Shown: positions 35,671-46,419, numbered from the stretch's first letter. The stretch is 64,000 nt of DNA from Sabellastarte sp. h YS-2021 (GCA_964017235.1 OZ024927.1:21533160-21597159), one strand, 5' to 3'. The notes: generated by a model not told the origin, from the letters alone. A program made the numbers and translations.

Positions 35671-35829
35671 TAGCTTTAGATTATCCACATTCGGTATGGG
35701 CTGAGATTCGAATACACATCCTCAGAAGTGGTAGCTCACCGTGTTACCACCGCAACAGGTATACTGTTTAGACAATATCACAGTTTGTAGGTAATGGGAT
35801 GTTGGAAAGCAGTGTACTAATTTGTTCTT

Positions 35830-36180
35830 ATTATTTCCAAAATTCAAATTCAAAAAATGAAGATTCTAATGCATAATAAATCGACAAGCATGAGTTCAGA
35901 AAACAATGAAACACAGGGAAAGAACAGAAACGGAGATGGATAAGTCTTGGTAAACAGGTAGGATTTTAGTTTTAATCTGAAAGATGCAACAGACGTCGCA
36001 CATCAGATGTCATGAGGCAACTCATTCTTATTTTAGGTGCACTAAAGCAAACCTATGGCTGAAATGTTTCTTTGATTGGTGCAGAGGCGGAGAAAAAGAT
36101 AAAACCTGTAAAAACATTCTTTCAGGACTACTTAGTCTGGTATTATAAGAAGAGGTGTACTAAAGAACTGCGACAGATCA
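35830..36180 (-). mobile_element. LINE 3' end, decayed
   Basis: On the minus strand the phrases NELPHDI, then ATSVASFRLKLKSYLFTKTY give the ORF2 C-terminal block, with stops in between. The downstream UTR ends in an ATTCAA-rich tail. Confidence 0.6.
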
Positions 36181-36482
36181 GTGTGTTATCACTATACTGA
36201 GATAACATGGCACTTTCCATGAATTTAATTGGCTGAAAACTCTGGATAATGAAAAAAGATGTTTTTTGTTTTGTCCCTAACGTCCATTAAAGAGAAAAGA
36301 AATCCGAGATAAAGGTCAATTTATTATTTGTAAATGTTTTGATTATTTTAATTTAGAGTTTCAGATTAAAGTCTGTAATCTGGAAAGGCTCCACCTTTGT
36401 GACTTAAGACTCTTATTTTAGGTCTTAATCTGAGTAAATCACAGATTTTTGTGGTATATCCATGTAACATAATGTATAGGTG
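36181..36482. other. Non-coding stretch
   Basis: Nothing recognisable. The part at 36340-36440 contains an imperfect inverted phrase (gattaaagtctgtaatct and agatttt/gtaaatcac) without clear boundaries. Confidence 0.4.
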
Positions 36483-36664
36483 GGTCATGGTAGCAGAGTA
36501 GTAACACTCGAATCCCGGCCTGACCTCAAGTAGGAAAGCTGGTAGTTGCTTGCTGTTGGTCGGCAGTACAGAAACTTGACCAACTGTATGTACTGGTTTC
36601 CTCTGCCCATAAAACTACCCATCGTGATATGACCTATATACAATGTGTTGAAAGCGATGTTAGA
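36483..36664 (+). repeat. SINE family F
   Basis: A plus-strand copy starting GTCATGGTAGCAGAGTAGTA (A-box region). It is shortened across the B-box, and the body contains agctggtagttgcttgctgt and ttggtcggcagtacagaa. Confidence 0.6.
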
Positions 36665-36970
36665 CCCCAAATAAACATAATGTATAGGTAATGTCAGGAC
36701 TGGTAGTTAAGTTGGTGGAGTAAAGGAAAGCAGATAACATGGTCATGATTCTATATATTATATTATCAGTCATCGACAAACAAGTACCAACTGTTGTATG
36801 AACAGTTTCTTTAATAATTTCATTAATTATTAATAAACTGACAAAAAATTGGAAGAATAGATGCACTATTTTAAAATAACATGGTCAGATACCTTTATGT
36901 TAGAAGTAAATTGATTAATAAATAAGGGCTATTACAAATATAAATAGATAATAACAAAATTTAACAATGG

Positions 36971-37160
36971 TGTCATGGTGCCCTAGTGGGCAGGAAACTC
37001 ACTTGGTAACACAGAGGACCGGGGTTCGATCCTAGGTACAGGCATAACCTTGGTGAATTTGGAGAACCACTTAACATTGCAGTCCTCTGCTATTGTGTCC
37101 AGATGCAGATTAAAGACTCTGTCTTTCAGTTAAACCCCAATCACCTGCAGTTATAGGTGT
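36971..37160 (+). repeat. SINE family E with intact B-box
   Basis: Head TGTCATGGTGCCCTAGTGGG (A-box region) and a perfect B-box GGGGTTCGATCCTAGG. It is followed by the shared body (gtcctctgc, agactctgtctttcagttaa). Of the six copies here this has the best internal promoter. It abuts MITE D at about 37172. Confidence 0.65.
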
Positions 37161-37171
37161 TGGATGAAACT

Positions 37172-37600
37172 CACCTATCCTTTAACTACCCATCCGAGGT
37201 TCCTATGCGAACTTGTGACACAGTGACAAAAGGTCCATTTCCTTGCATGTGCTGCAGAAGTTTTGAAAAGTTTAAAATTCCCACCTCTGGCGGTCTCATC
37301 ATGCGCAGATTAATGTTTTATACTATGGTAACTGAAGGTGTGGTCTACGGTGTATTTAAGGTTGTGACTTGGTTGCCTTTCGGTGTGAGGAGATTACAGG
37401 TAAATGGAGATTACAGGTAAATGGACGTTTTGCCACTGTGTCACAAATCCGCATATAAACCTCGGTCAGAAGTTGAAGGACAAGGTTGTTTCACCCAACG
37501 CCTATCTCATAAGAGATGAAGCTTCCTGGAAGGCAGTTCCACCACTGAGTAAAACCTTTATCCGCGGGACACACTGCCTAGGCCTGTAGTGTAACTGGGG
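37172..37600. mobile_element. MITE family D, left end truncated
   Basis: Matches the other copies from cctttaactaccc to the right TIR (cctgtagtgtaactgggg, ending 37600). A 17-bp direct duplication inside (gagattacaggtaaatg, twice near 37387-37422) is private to this copy. Confidence 0.6.
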
Positions 37601-38932
37601 CATTAGGGGAATGTCGGTCACTACAGAACTTGAGCTTGTACAGACGTGATGGGTGAAATAGTACTTTGAATCATGTGGTAAAGAAGATGTTGTAATATGT
37701 AGAAATATATAACACAATAATCAAGAAGTAACATACCAAATTATAGTTAGGTAGTAGCCGAAACAAAAATAATGCATATATCTGTAAGATAAGAGTTTTA
37801 TATCAATCTACTTATACAGATGTTATTCACAGCATGTGGTGACAAGTGATTGGCTAATAAATAGCAAAAAATGGTCCAAGTATACAGGATATATTGTGTT
37901 TTCTCTTTTGTTCTTGACTTGCAACGGAATGTGATTTATGCTGTGCCATAAATTTGTTTTAATAAATCATGTGATAATTATGTAAATTATGTGATAATTA
38001 TATTTTTGTTTTGAAAAGTTTAGCAAATTATTATTGTTACTTTTTCGAGGGGGAGATTACATCTCTCCACTGAAATGGGGTGGGGGCGGGGGGTTTCTGT
38101 CCTATGAAGCGCCAATAAGGGGGCTTTGTGTCAAGGAGGGTTTTGTAAGGGCAGGCTTATATCCGTCTACTGATAAACCCGAAGACTCTGTGTTTCATTT
38201 AGGAGAATGTCACTCACTAGAGCGCTTGAACTGTATTCATTGCATTGAATATAAATGTAGTACAAAAATAGTGAAAAAATAGTAAAACTGTATTTATAAA
38301 GTCTAATATCTGGATAACACAAGTTTAGATTGTAAAAGTGTTATTGTACATTAAAATATGGTATATTCAAATTGTAACCTCATTGTTCAGAAGATACAGA
38401 TTTATCTGTTCCAACACAAAAAAGTACTTTTGAGGTTATCAAATGTCATGTCAATATGTTTGACAACTTCTTGAGTGTGTTTTAAGAACTTAAGCAATTG
38501 TTCATAATTTAGACAACTTTTCGTCCAGAGGAAGTAAATAAATATTGTTGTGTTGCAAAAGCTTTATTAATAGTTATAAGGAAGTAATCGTTTCAAAACA
38601 TTTATTTATAGTTAATGCGATTAACACTGCGAGCTATCAGTAAAACTGTAAAAGTTGAGGTCTAGGACACGGTTTCACAAAACCTCATTTGGCAAGGTGC
38701 TTCCACAAGAAACTGAAAGACCATTTCCAGGATTTGGGGAGCCATCCTTTAAATTATATTTCTCAGTGCACCCTTCAATGCCATCTACCAACACGTCACC
38801 CATAACCAAAAAGGATGCTTCAAACTGCAACCTATATATAAAGGAGTGCTCAAAAACTGGTGAATTAATCTAGATAATGTTACACACAACAGGAAGACTT
38901 TTTCAGTCATTTGGCTGGCCAGTCTGCGTCGA
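37601..38932. other. Non-coding stretch
   Basis: No supported gene. A G-rich patch lies at 38047-38100. ATCTAGATAATGTTACACAC at 38868-38887 recurs at 47955-47974. Confidence 0.5.
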
Positions 38933-39697
38933 CCGGTGTAACGCGATATAATGACTCCCCTCTATTTCTGACTCCTCTCCTTTGATCTTTTGGGGGAGTC
39001 ATTATCTTGCAAACAACATTTGTCCCCCCAAACAATAGGATTTAGGGGGGTTAGAATATTGCTTGCAAGATACTCACCCCCCATTCAGAAACTGACTCCC
39101 CTCTATTGTTTCTGCACCTATTCAATTGGGGGCAAGTGGGGAGGGGGTGGTGTTATTGTCTCTCAACTTGTATAGGCTCAAGTACAGGTTGAGTTAATCA
39201 GTGAGATATCTTCATTTCTCTAGCTCATTTACTTAATAAGAGCAAGATTAATATCAAAGGAACTGGAAATCACATGTTTATTGATAAATTTCCACAGCCA
39301 CCTATTAAAAAGATTAGCTAATTCATTCTATTGAGAATTAATAACAACTAGCCAAAGGTAATTCAAAGCCCATTCTACACTATTTTACATTTTAGCTAAC
39401 ATAACAGTTTTCATTTTTAAAATATTAAAACAACCACATGTATAACTATATCTTCATATTAAAAGTGACTTATAAGCCCATATGGGCTGAGCATTGTTGG
39501 TGCATGTCACTATAATAAATGAATAAATAATATTAATAACTTATTGCTCAAAACACACATGAGTACACAACCCCACCAATATGTGCTTTAATGACAATCA
39601 ATTAAGTGGGAAGTGGGGGGGGGGGGGGGGGGGGGTAAAGGGGGAGTCATAATCTTGCAGGGGGTTCAGTATATCTCAACTCCCCTTGCAAGATACT

Positions 39698-40342
39698 CAT
39701 TCCCAACCCCCCACAAAAACAATCACTGGGATTATATATATTTATTATTACATACAATAACAGATATACACAGTTACTACTAAAATAGTTGTATGGCTAC
39801 ATAATGTACTCTTACAGAACATTTCAATTATCATCATGAATACAATTACGATACAATATAAAATATCAAAGGTGGAGGAATGGTAATACAAACGACCTGC
39901 CACCAGAATGTAAAAAGGTCAAACATAAAATAACAAGGTCATATAATTGGGCCACAATAAGTCAAAGTGTGACCAAGCCCTGGCCCAGCAGATCCAGCAA
40001 ATACCCAAGCCTAACCCACAATGGCCTAAGGCCAGCCAGGCTAAATTCTATCGAGCCAGGGCAAAGGTCAAAGTCAAAGGTGAAACTGCAAGGCCCCAAG
40101 GTCATATCAGTAAACTGACAGCCCAGATACTAATGAAACGAAAGCACAGAGGACAACCTATGTGCGAGCTAATGAAAACAATGGTTTAGCAAGCAATGAT
40201 AATTACCACATACATTATGCAGATATGTGTACCTACAACCCCAACCCCGAATAATAAGAAGCATATCACAATCTATATAGTAGAATGTTATCTATATGAA
40301 AAGAAATAGTATTACATACAGATAAGAGGAGAAAGCACTCCC
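39698..40342 (-). repeat. Ngaro-1 split direct repeat B2 (element end)
   Basis: 645 bp, matching B1 at 41985-42629 base for base by eye except one C/T (gaaacgaaag versus gaaatgaaag). It holds several AGGTCA motifs (aaaaaggtcaaac, caaggtcatat, aaaggtcaaagtcaaaggtg). An open frame inside it (39947-40189) also appears in B1 and is incidental. Confidence 0.92.
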
Positions 40343-41775
40343 CCAACACAGTTGCATTACGCTAAGTGAAGTGAAGAGATAAAGGTCAAAGGCCAAGGTT
40401 CCAAGGTCATATCATTAGGCTGAAAGATCAGATACTAATAAATGACAAGCACATAGACAACATATGTGCAGGTGCATGTGGCAAATTGAAATTATGGATA
40501 ACAGCTGAAGTAAAGCAGTAACCATACGAATGAAATGCAAGTTATATATGAGTTATACTTATTTAAAGGTACAGTCCCGACACTTAACATACAGTCCCGA
40601 CTTTAACATACAGTCCCAACACTTTAACATATTGTCCCGACTTCACCATAAAGTCCCGAGGTACATCTGACTTCCGGGGAGAATAGACACTGCTAAGCAC
40701 CAAGGAGGTGCAGGTGAACAAAATAAGGTGCACTAGCACCAAAGATCACCACAAAGGGTGGTCACCAGCAGAGATGAGTGAGAGAAAAGCCATTTTTACT
40801 GATAAGGAGGTCCATCTTCACTAAACAGATAACTGACGACAAACAGTGAGCAGCTTAATCCTCCAGGTAGGGGTGTCCCAAACTCTGCTATGAAAAATTT
40901 AGAAGAATTATTGTGTCCCACGGCCCACTAAAAATGCCCAGCCAGAGCAGCAGGTGGTAGTCATGCAGCAGAGGCAAGGTATCCACAAAAGTAGGCTTCG
41001 ACTATATAAGAGGAAGGTCCTGAAGGGGTAGACACGTCCTTAACAAAGAGGAATGCATGAATAACATGTAATGCACTGAAGTATAATGAATAATTAAGGT
41101 TCCTGCGTTGAATCATCTTTCAAGTAAGAAAGTCATAGTGACCTTAAATTAACTGACAAGGTCAAAGTGGCCCAGCCTGGCCACCAGCCCCCAGTAGAAC
41201 AGGGCAATAAGGAAGACGTCCTGTAGATAGCCGGGACTTGTGCTGCAACAATCAATGTCCAGTGGATAACAGGTCATTAACAGGTCAGAGTTCTATTAGC
41301 CCTCAGTAGAACAGGGCACAGTCATCTTCAGCTGGGAAACAATCTCCAAGGTAGATAAGCGGTCGATAGGGCATAAGCCACTATCAGCCCCCAGTAGTGC
41401 AGGGCAAAGATGAATTGTATAAGATAACACAGTTCGATAGTGGTCAGGCACACTATCAGCCCCCAGTAGTACAGGGCACATCATAACCACTGGAACATCA
41501 TGACAGGTGGAGGAACCAGCATCAGTAGATAAGTGAACGGTAGTAGTCCAAACGTCACTATCAGCCTCCATAGTAGGGCAATGAATATGATCGAACAAGT
41601 CCCCAGGAAGGCAGGAACTTCTGAGGAGGACACATCCACTTGTAGCCACAACCACATAGAGGAAGACGAGCATCAACCCTCACCCCAGACCAGCTCTGAA
41701 ACCAAACACACTGACACGAGTATGACATTGATGACAGAGGGGAGGGGGCCCCTTAACCAGGGGACGGTAGGGAGG
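40343..41775 (-). other. Ngaro-1 non-coding segment between A2 and B2
   Basis: About 1.4 kb with no recognised gene. It contains two tandem motifs: ACAGTCCCGAC followed by TTAACAT, about five times at 40567-40665; and CAGCCCCCAGTAG followed by an ACAGGGCA variant, about five times between 41185 and 41580 with longer, irregular spacing. Open frames at 41296-41937 on both strands are made of these repeats. Confidence 0.6.
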
Positions 41776-41984
41776 GTAAATATTTTTTCCCAAGGTGTAT
41801 TCTGTGTCATGTCCAATGACAAAATGGCAGAGGTTATTCACTGGAGGGAAGGACAGGACCCTGCAACCAATGAGATGAGAGGTCAAAAATTAGGTGACCT
41901 ACAAAAAATTAAAAGATCTGAAATAATGCAGATTTAAGGTGGGAGGCAGGAATGAGAGTCTGCACACCCACATGTGCAGTCACA
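41776..41984 (-). repeat. Ngaro-1 split direct repeat A2
   Basis: 209 bp, same as A1 at 47647-47855 by eye; it directly abuts B1 at 41985. The B1-A2 junction is the internal joint expected in a split direct repeat and would be the template for rejoining the ends in a circular intermediate. Confidence 0.92.
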
Positions 41985-42629
41985 CATTCCCAACCCCCCA
42001 CAAAAACAATCACTGGGATTATATATATTTATTATTACATACAATAACAGATATACACAGTTACTACTAAAATAGTTGTATGGCTACATAATGTACTCTT
42101 ACAGAACATTTCAATTATCATCATGAATACAATTACGATACAATATAAAATATCAAAGGTGGAGGAATGGTAATACAAACGACCTGCCACCAGAATGTAA
42201 AAAGGTCAAACATAAAATAACAAGGTCATATAATTGGGCCACAATAAGTCAAAGTGTGACCAAGCCCTGGCCCAGCAGATCCAGCAAATACCCAAGCCTA
42301 ACCCACAATGGCCTAAGGCCAGCCAGGCTAAATTCTATCGAGCCAGGGCAAAGGTCAAAGTCAAAGGTGAAACTGCAAGGCCCCAAGGTCATATCAGTAA
42401 ACTGACAGCCCAGATACTAATGAAATGAAAGCACAGAGGACAACCTATGTGCGAGCTAATGAAAACAATGGTTTAGCAAGCAATGATAATTACCACATAC
42501 ATTATGCAGATATGTGTACCTACAACCCCAACCCCGAATAATAAGAAGCATATCACAATCTATATAGTAGAATGTTATCTATATGAAAAGAAATAGTATT
42601 ACATACAGATAAGAGGAGAAAGCACTCCC
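41985..42629 (-). repeat. Ngaro-1 split direct repeat B1
   Basis: 645 bp copy of the B2 end, starting (on the minus strand) about 20 bp after the recombinase stop codon at 42649. Confidence 0.92.
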
Positions 42630-42648
42630 AAGCACCCAGTAGCAGTAG

Positions 42649-43656
42649 TCACACTGAGAGATGGGCACGGAAAGAGGCTGCAACAGGGGAATTATGAGAG
42701 GAAGGTAGTTGAATGTACCTCCAGACACAGGAGGACGACCAAGTACCCTGGGCCTGGATGTCCTGAAGGGGTACACCATGTCTAAAGGCCCAGGTGGCCC
42801 CACCACGCCTGAAGTCATGGAATGTGAAGGACTTGTGAAACCCCAAGCACCTTGACACATCTTTCAAGTGCTTTCGAGCCACAGAGTCTGTAAGGGGAAT
42901 TTGACCATCAGAGGAAGGTACCTGAAATAAAGGAAGGTCTTGCAGGGGAGAAGTGGCATCCAGCATGTCCCTCAAGGCCCTCCAAGGGCATAACTTTGAC
43001 TGGCCCAGGGCTGAAATGGAAATAGTGGCCACCTTCACTCTATCCTGAAGGGTTTTTGACCATTTCAGGACTATCACCACTGCCTGGTCTGAAAATATAA
43101 GGTCTCCCACACAAAGGTGCCTGGAGGGATCAAAAGTGGCCGTTGTATGAGGAAGTATATTGGAGAGCCTAAGAAATGAAAAGAAAGAAAATAAATACAA
43201 AGCTTTAAAAAGTACTGGGTTTGGCAATGTGTCACAAGCAAGGACCATAGATAACAAGATGTGTTCGTCGATAAGGCTTTTGATAGCAGGCTGCAAAGGC
43301 CTGTTAATTTTTACTGCCTTAATGAATAATGGGATTCTCTGGTCCCTAAAGGCTGATGCATCGCAGTTATATATTATCAACATAGACCTGATAGCAGCGA
43401 GGTGATTTGTAATATTAGCCGCTGACATACCAGATTGCAGCAAATATTCCATAAATGCTAGCACATCCAGAGTAGATACCTGGGGCAGCGACAGGCCCAA
43501 GGCCACCAGGAAGGCCAGAAAGAGGCCAAACTTTCGTTTGTAGGCCACCAATGTTGCTGGTCTAAACCCCTGCCACAACCTTTGAACAGCCCTGTTCGCC
43601 AATGCAGCTGTCGCTACCCCAGGATCTGAAAATATATATATAACTAGGTGGTACAA
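42649..43656 (-). CDS. Ngaro-1 tyrosine recombinase
   Basis: Integrase of the element, a tyrosine recombinase that would splice the circular DNA copy into the genome. About 335 residues. The catalytic fold is visible: Arg163 in FFSFLRLSNILPH, Lys198 in the VLKWSK strand, His280-x-x-Arg283 in TFHDFRRGGAT, Trp306 in GTWSSS, and nucleophile Tyr314 in VWRYI. The N-terminal part (FRPATLVAYKRKFGLFLAFL) matches the DNA-binding region of Ngaro/DIRS recombinases. Gln303 (AQGTW) sits where Ngaro-2 has His (SHGTW). The frame has no ATG before the conserved region; it opens with TTG at 43656. A T-rich tract ending TATTTTCAG precedes the codon for Pro12 and resembles a splice acceptor. The frame is intact to its stop at 42649. 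Confidence 0.93.
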   Translation of the reverse strand: MYHLVIYIFSDPGVATAALANRAVQRLWQGFRPATLVAYKRKFGLFLAFLVALGLSLPQVSTLDVLAFMEYLLQSGMSAANITNHLAAIRSMLIIYNCDASAFRDQRIPLFIKAVKINRPLQPAIKSLIDEHILLSMVLACDTLPNPVLFKALYLFSFFSFLRLSNILPHTTATFDPSRHLCVGDLIFSDQAVVIVLKWSKTLQDRVKVATISISALGQSKLCPWRALRDMLDATSPLQDLPLFQVPSSDGQIPLTDSVARKHLKDVSRCLGFHKSFTFHDFRRGGATWAFRHGVPLQDIQAQGTWSSSCVWRYIQLPSSHNSPVAASFRAHLSV

Positions 43657-43690
43657 TAATTTGATGATGTAAAAAGTAATAAGGTAGGTA

Positions 43691-44425
43691 TTATAATTTA
43701 TAATTTAATAATGTTAAATCAATATGAGTATTCATCCATATGGGATGAGTAATGAATTTGTGCAGATCTTGTACATTCTCATCAGTATAGGACCATCTAG
43801 ATAAGAGATCCGCTACAGTGTTACTGCGACCTTCAATATGGACCACTAAAAGAGTGATGTTATACATAGCAGTTAAAAGCCAGATATTTCGGGCACATGT
43901 GGCCATTGTGTGGTCCCTGGCTCGACCATAGGCGAGGATATCTACTACAGCTTTATTGTCACAATGAATTTTAATACGTTTATTAGCCCAACACTGGCCC
44001 CACACTTTAAGGGCTACCACCACATTAAGCATTTCAAGGTGGGCAATATTGTATTGCATATATCCTCTGGGGATAGGGATGAAATAAACCATGTCATTGA
44101 ACGCAGCCCCTAGGCCTGTAAGACAGGCATCCAGGTAGATATGATCGTTTAGAGGTCTAATATCATAAAAAGTCACTCCATTGTAAGAAGCTAAGAAGGT
44201 CTTAAACCAGTTAAGGTCCCTGGTAAAATCTGTGGTGACCTTAATTTTATTTTTATCAAAGTTATCTCTAAGAAGTTGCAACATACGATTAAGGAAATAT
44301 CTTGCTGGTTTAACACACTTGCTAACATAAAGTAATAGGCCTAAGAGGGACTGTAACTGATTTTTGGTACACACCCACTTATCTGACCAATCTTCACAAA
44401 GTGACATAATCTGTTGAAGCTTATC
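43691..44425 (-). CDS. Ngaro-1 pol, RNase H part (shifted frame)
   Basis: Continuation of the polymerase after the frame break near 44430. RNase H removes the RNA strand of the RNA-DNA hybrid. Conserved blocks: LLLYVSKCVKPARYFLNRM (thumb/connection), then the acidic residues of a DIRS-type RNase H: Asp in YLDACLTGLGA, Glu in AHLEMLN, Asp in HCDNKAVV, and ADLLSRW near the end. The same blocks occur in order in Ngaro-2 (59073-59650). No methyltransferase follows. The stop lies 34 bases before the opening TTG of the recombinase frame. The first ATG is at 44407, but homology starts directly after the break, so this is not an independent gene. Confidence 0.85.
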   Translation of the reverse strand, partial: DKLQQIMSLCEDWSDKWVCTKNQLQSLLGLLLYVSKCVKPARYFLNRMLQLLRDNFDKNKIKVTTDFTRDLNWFKTFLASYNGVTFYDIRPLNDHIYLDACLTGLGAAFNDMVYFIPIPRGYMQYNIAHLEMLNVVVALKVWGQCWANKRIKIHCDNKAVVDILAYGRARDHTMATCARNIWLLTAMYNITLLVVHIEGRSNTVADLLSRWSYTDENVQDLHKFITHPIWMNTHIDLTLLNYKL

Positions 44426-46419
44426 AGCCGAATGGCCATGGTTCTTTGTATTGTATCAATAAGAATTCCCAGACAAACAACCTTTGTATCAGGAGGGTTT
44501 AGTTTCTTAATACTAATTTCTAGACCGAGCTCCTGGAGAAGATGCAATAAAGTGTGATAAGCTTGGTCTACAGAAGAGGGCAGACCAATATAGATAAGAT
44601 CATCAATATAATTTTGAAGATAAGGGAAACCTTGTTGTTGCATAATGTATCTAATAGCATCGCTGAGTTTCTGAAAGAAAAAAGCCCCCAAGCGAAATCC
44701 GAATGGCAAACTTAGGTCCAGATACCACTGATCCCTATGGGTAAGTCCCAAAAGATCAATGTCCCCAGGGTCAATACGAATTTGGCGAAATGCCCGACTA
44801 ATATCAACTTTAAAAATTTTGGCAGCAGGCCCAGTACTGATGACCTGTTGAATTATAGTATCCACTGAGGGGTAATGCATTTGAAAGGTAGTACCTAGAT
44901 AAGAGTCTTTTAAGACTCCATCATTGACTGAAGCCCCTTCGGGCCAACTCATATCTATAATAGTTCTTCTAGTATCCGATCCCGCTTTTTCCCTAGTCAT
45001 AAATGGGGAAACATGCATTTTAAAGGGTTGATTATCAAATGGGCCAATAATTGCTTTATAAGATAATTCCTCCTTGATATAGCTATCCACATGATCAATA
45101 AACTGAACAGCAGAGGGATGATTTCGATTATCACTAACCAGGTTAAGGTTTCTGTCAAAGGAAAGGGGGAAGCCAAAGGCAATTAGATCCGGAAGTTGTT
45201 GGTCAAAATAATTGACCAAATATTTCCTCCAGTTATGTACCTTTAAATTAGTGTGAACCGGTATTCTTTTGCCCAAAAAATTGGCTTGGCCACTATCCCG
45301 AATAATAGTGTGAGCTGTTAATACATCTGGTATGTCATCCCAATAAATGTCTGGACCATTGTAAGTGACAATAGGGCTGAGGGGAACACAACCAAACCTA
45401 AGACCAATCTGTTGTCTGCACTGTTGAAATTCAGTACACCAGATGGGTAGTAAACTGTCATTTTCCATTTTATAATGAGGAGGGCCAGTACTAGGGGCTT
45501 GCTGAACCTCCACCCTATCATTCTGAGATTTGTGTGGTAAAGTACCAAGTTCCATTTGAAAGGATATCTGTCCATCCGTAACAGTCGGATGATCCGGGTT
45601 ACAGACAATTTTCTTGACTTTTTTCCCATTATCCGGACTAGAAACCTTGTGAAGGCATTTTGTAGCAATTGGAGGGGCATGTACCTGTATTGCATTAGTA
45701 GTATTAAACTTCTGATCCGAAAATGGTTTTTTGTCAAAAGGTGGAATTGCAGTTTTTCTGTCATCCGAACCAGAATGCCTATGCATGTTGTAGGTAGTAA
45801 CCAACGGATCTACATCTTCTGGCAATGGTTGTATATCCGAATGATCATCCGAACTGTCCTTAAGAACTTCAAATCTATTAGACAATGTAATTCCACCATG
45901 ATTGTTTACCTGTTTCCTATTATCCGACTTACTAGCAGTACCAAATGGATTGGAAGGTACATCCGAACTGTTGTTTTGAAAGAAAGAAGGGTATACCTGT
46001 GACCCACAGACAGATTGGTGTTTTTGATTCACTTCCATATTAACAGCTACTGCCGAATCCGAAGGACTGGAAGAGTACAAATGCCTTTGTTTACTGTCTT
46101 TTAAAACGCTACATTTCCTACCATGAAATGCATGTTTTTCAAATATAACAGGTGTAATACTGTTCTCAATATGATCAATAGTCTTGTCCACTGTGGGGTG
46201 TCGGGGTTTGTGAAGGGTCCTGTCCCACTGGGTGGACAATACTTGGGCATATGAGCGTTCATCTCGCTTAGTGCAAAAAGCCATTGCCTTCTGAAAGGCT
46301 GACTTCAATTCATGTGGTGATGAAAAAGGGGCCAGGTTGGTGTGGGCGTCCACATTTGAATTAAAAATTTCTCTAGAAGGGTGGGCATGTCTCAATTTGG
46401 GCATGCCCAAGTTTACTCG
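44341..46419 (-). CDS. Ngaro-1 pol, reverse transcriptase part
   Basis: Probably made as a Gag-Pol fusion by -1 frameshifting at 46419-46425; without it the first codon is TTG at 46410. The first 420 residues or so are hydrophilic and Ser/Asp-rich, with repeated SDxxK-like tetrapeptides (SDNRK, SDDRK, SDQKF, PDNGK), and no known domain. The reverse transcriptase follows: SPFMTREKAGSDTRRTIIDM, FKVDISRAFRQIRIDP, LPFGFRLGAFFFQ, and the catalytic YIDD at about residues 601-604 of the TTG-numbered frame. Directly after TIQRTMAI the frame leaves the family pattern. One missing base near 44430 would account for it, and the RNase H continues in the next frame. As it stands the RT is complete but uncoupled from RNase H. 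Confidence 0.88.
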   Translation of the reverse strand, partial: RVNLGMPKLRHAHPSREIFNSNVDAHTNLAPFSSPHELKSAFQKAMAFCTKRDERSYAQVLSTQWDRTLHKPRHPTVDKTIDHIENSITPVIFEKHAFHGRKCSVLKDSKQRHLYSSSPSDSAVAVNMEVNQKHQSVCGSQVYPSFFQNNSSDVPSNPFGTASKSDNRKQVNNHGGITLSNRFEVLKDSSDDHSDIQPLPEDVDPLVTTYNMHRHSGSDDRKTAIPPFDKKPFSDQKFNTTNAIQVHAPPIATKCLHKVSSPDNGKKVKKIVCNPDHPTVTDGQISFQMELGTLPHKSQNDRVEVQQAPSTGPPHYKMENDSLLPIWCTEFQQCRQQIGLRFGCVPLSPIVTYNGPDIYWDDIPDVLTAHTIIRDSGQANFLGKRIPVHTNLKVHNWRKYLVNYFDQQLPDLIAFGFPLSFDRNLNLVSDNRNHPSAVQFIDHVDSYIKEELSYKAIIGPFDNQPFKMHVSPFMTREKAGSDTRRTIIDMSWPEGASVNDGVLKDSYLGTTFQMHYPSVDTIIQQVISTGPAAKIFKVDISRAFRQIRIDPGDIDLLGLTHRDQWYLDLSLPFGFRLGAFFFQKLSDAIRYIMQQQGFPYLQNYIDDLIYIGLPSSVDQAYHTLLHLLQELGLEISIKKLNPPDTKVVCLGILIDTIQRTMAIRLISFNRLCHFVKIGQISGCVPKISYSPS

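Noticed and set aside
33831-35771. 646-residue open frame with 24-residue repeats, and a 471-residue frame on the other strand
   Set aside because: Both result from a 72-bp tandem repeat (multiple of three) derived from a MITE end. No start context, domain or codon signal supports a protein.
36971-37040. Functional tRNA gene (good B-box)
   Set aside because: No complete cloverleaf could be drawn, and the sequence continues into a body shared with five other SINE copies.
39947-40189. 80-residue frame, repeated at 42234-42428
   Set aside because: It lies in the B2 and B1 repeats; no conserved domain or expected coding role.
41296-41937. Overlapping open frames on both strands
   Set aside because: They lie in the repeat-containing non-coding tail and A2 repeat of Ngaro-1, and part recurs in A1.
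43620-43760. Intron between the RNase H and recombinase frames of Ngaro-1
   Set aside because: An acceptor-like TATTTTCAG is present, but I found no convincing GT donor near the RNase H end. Kept only as an open question on recombinase expression.
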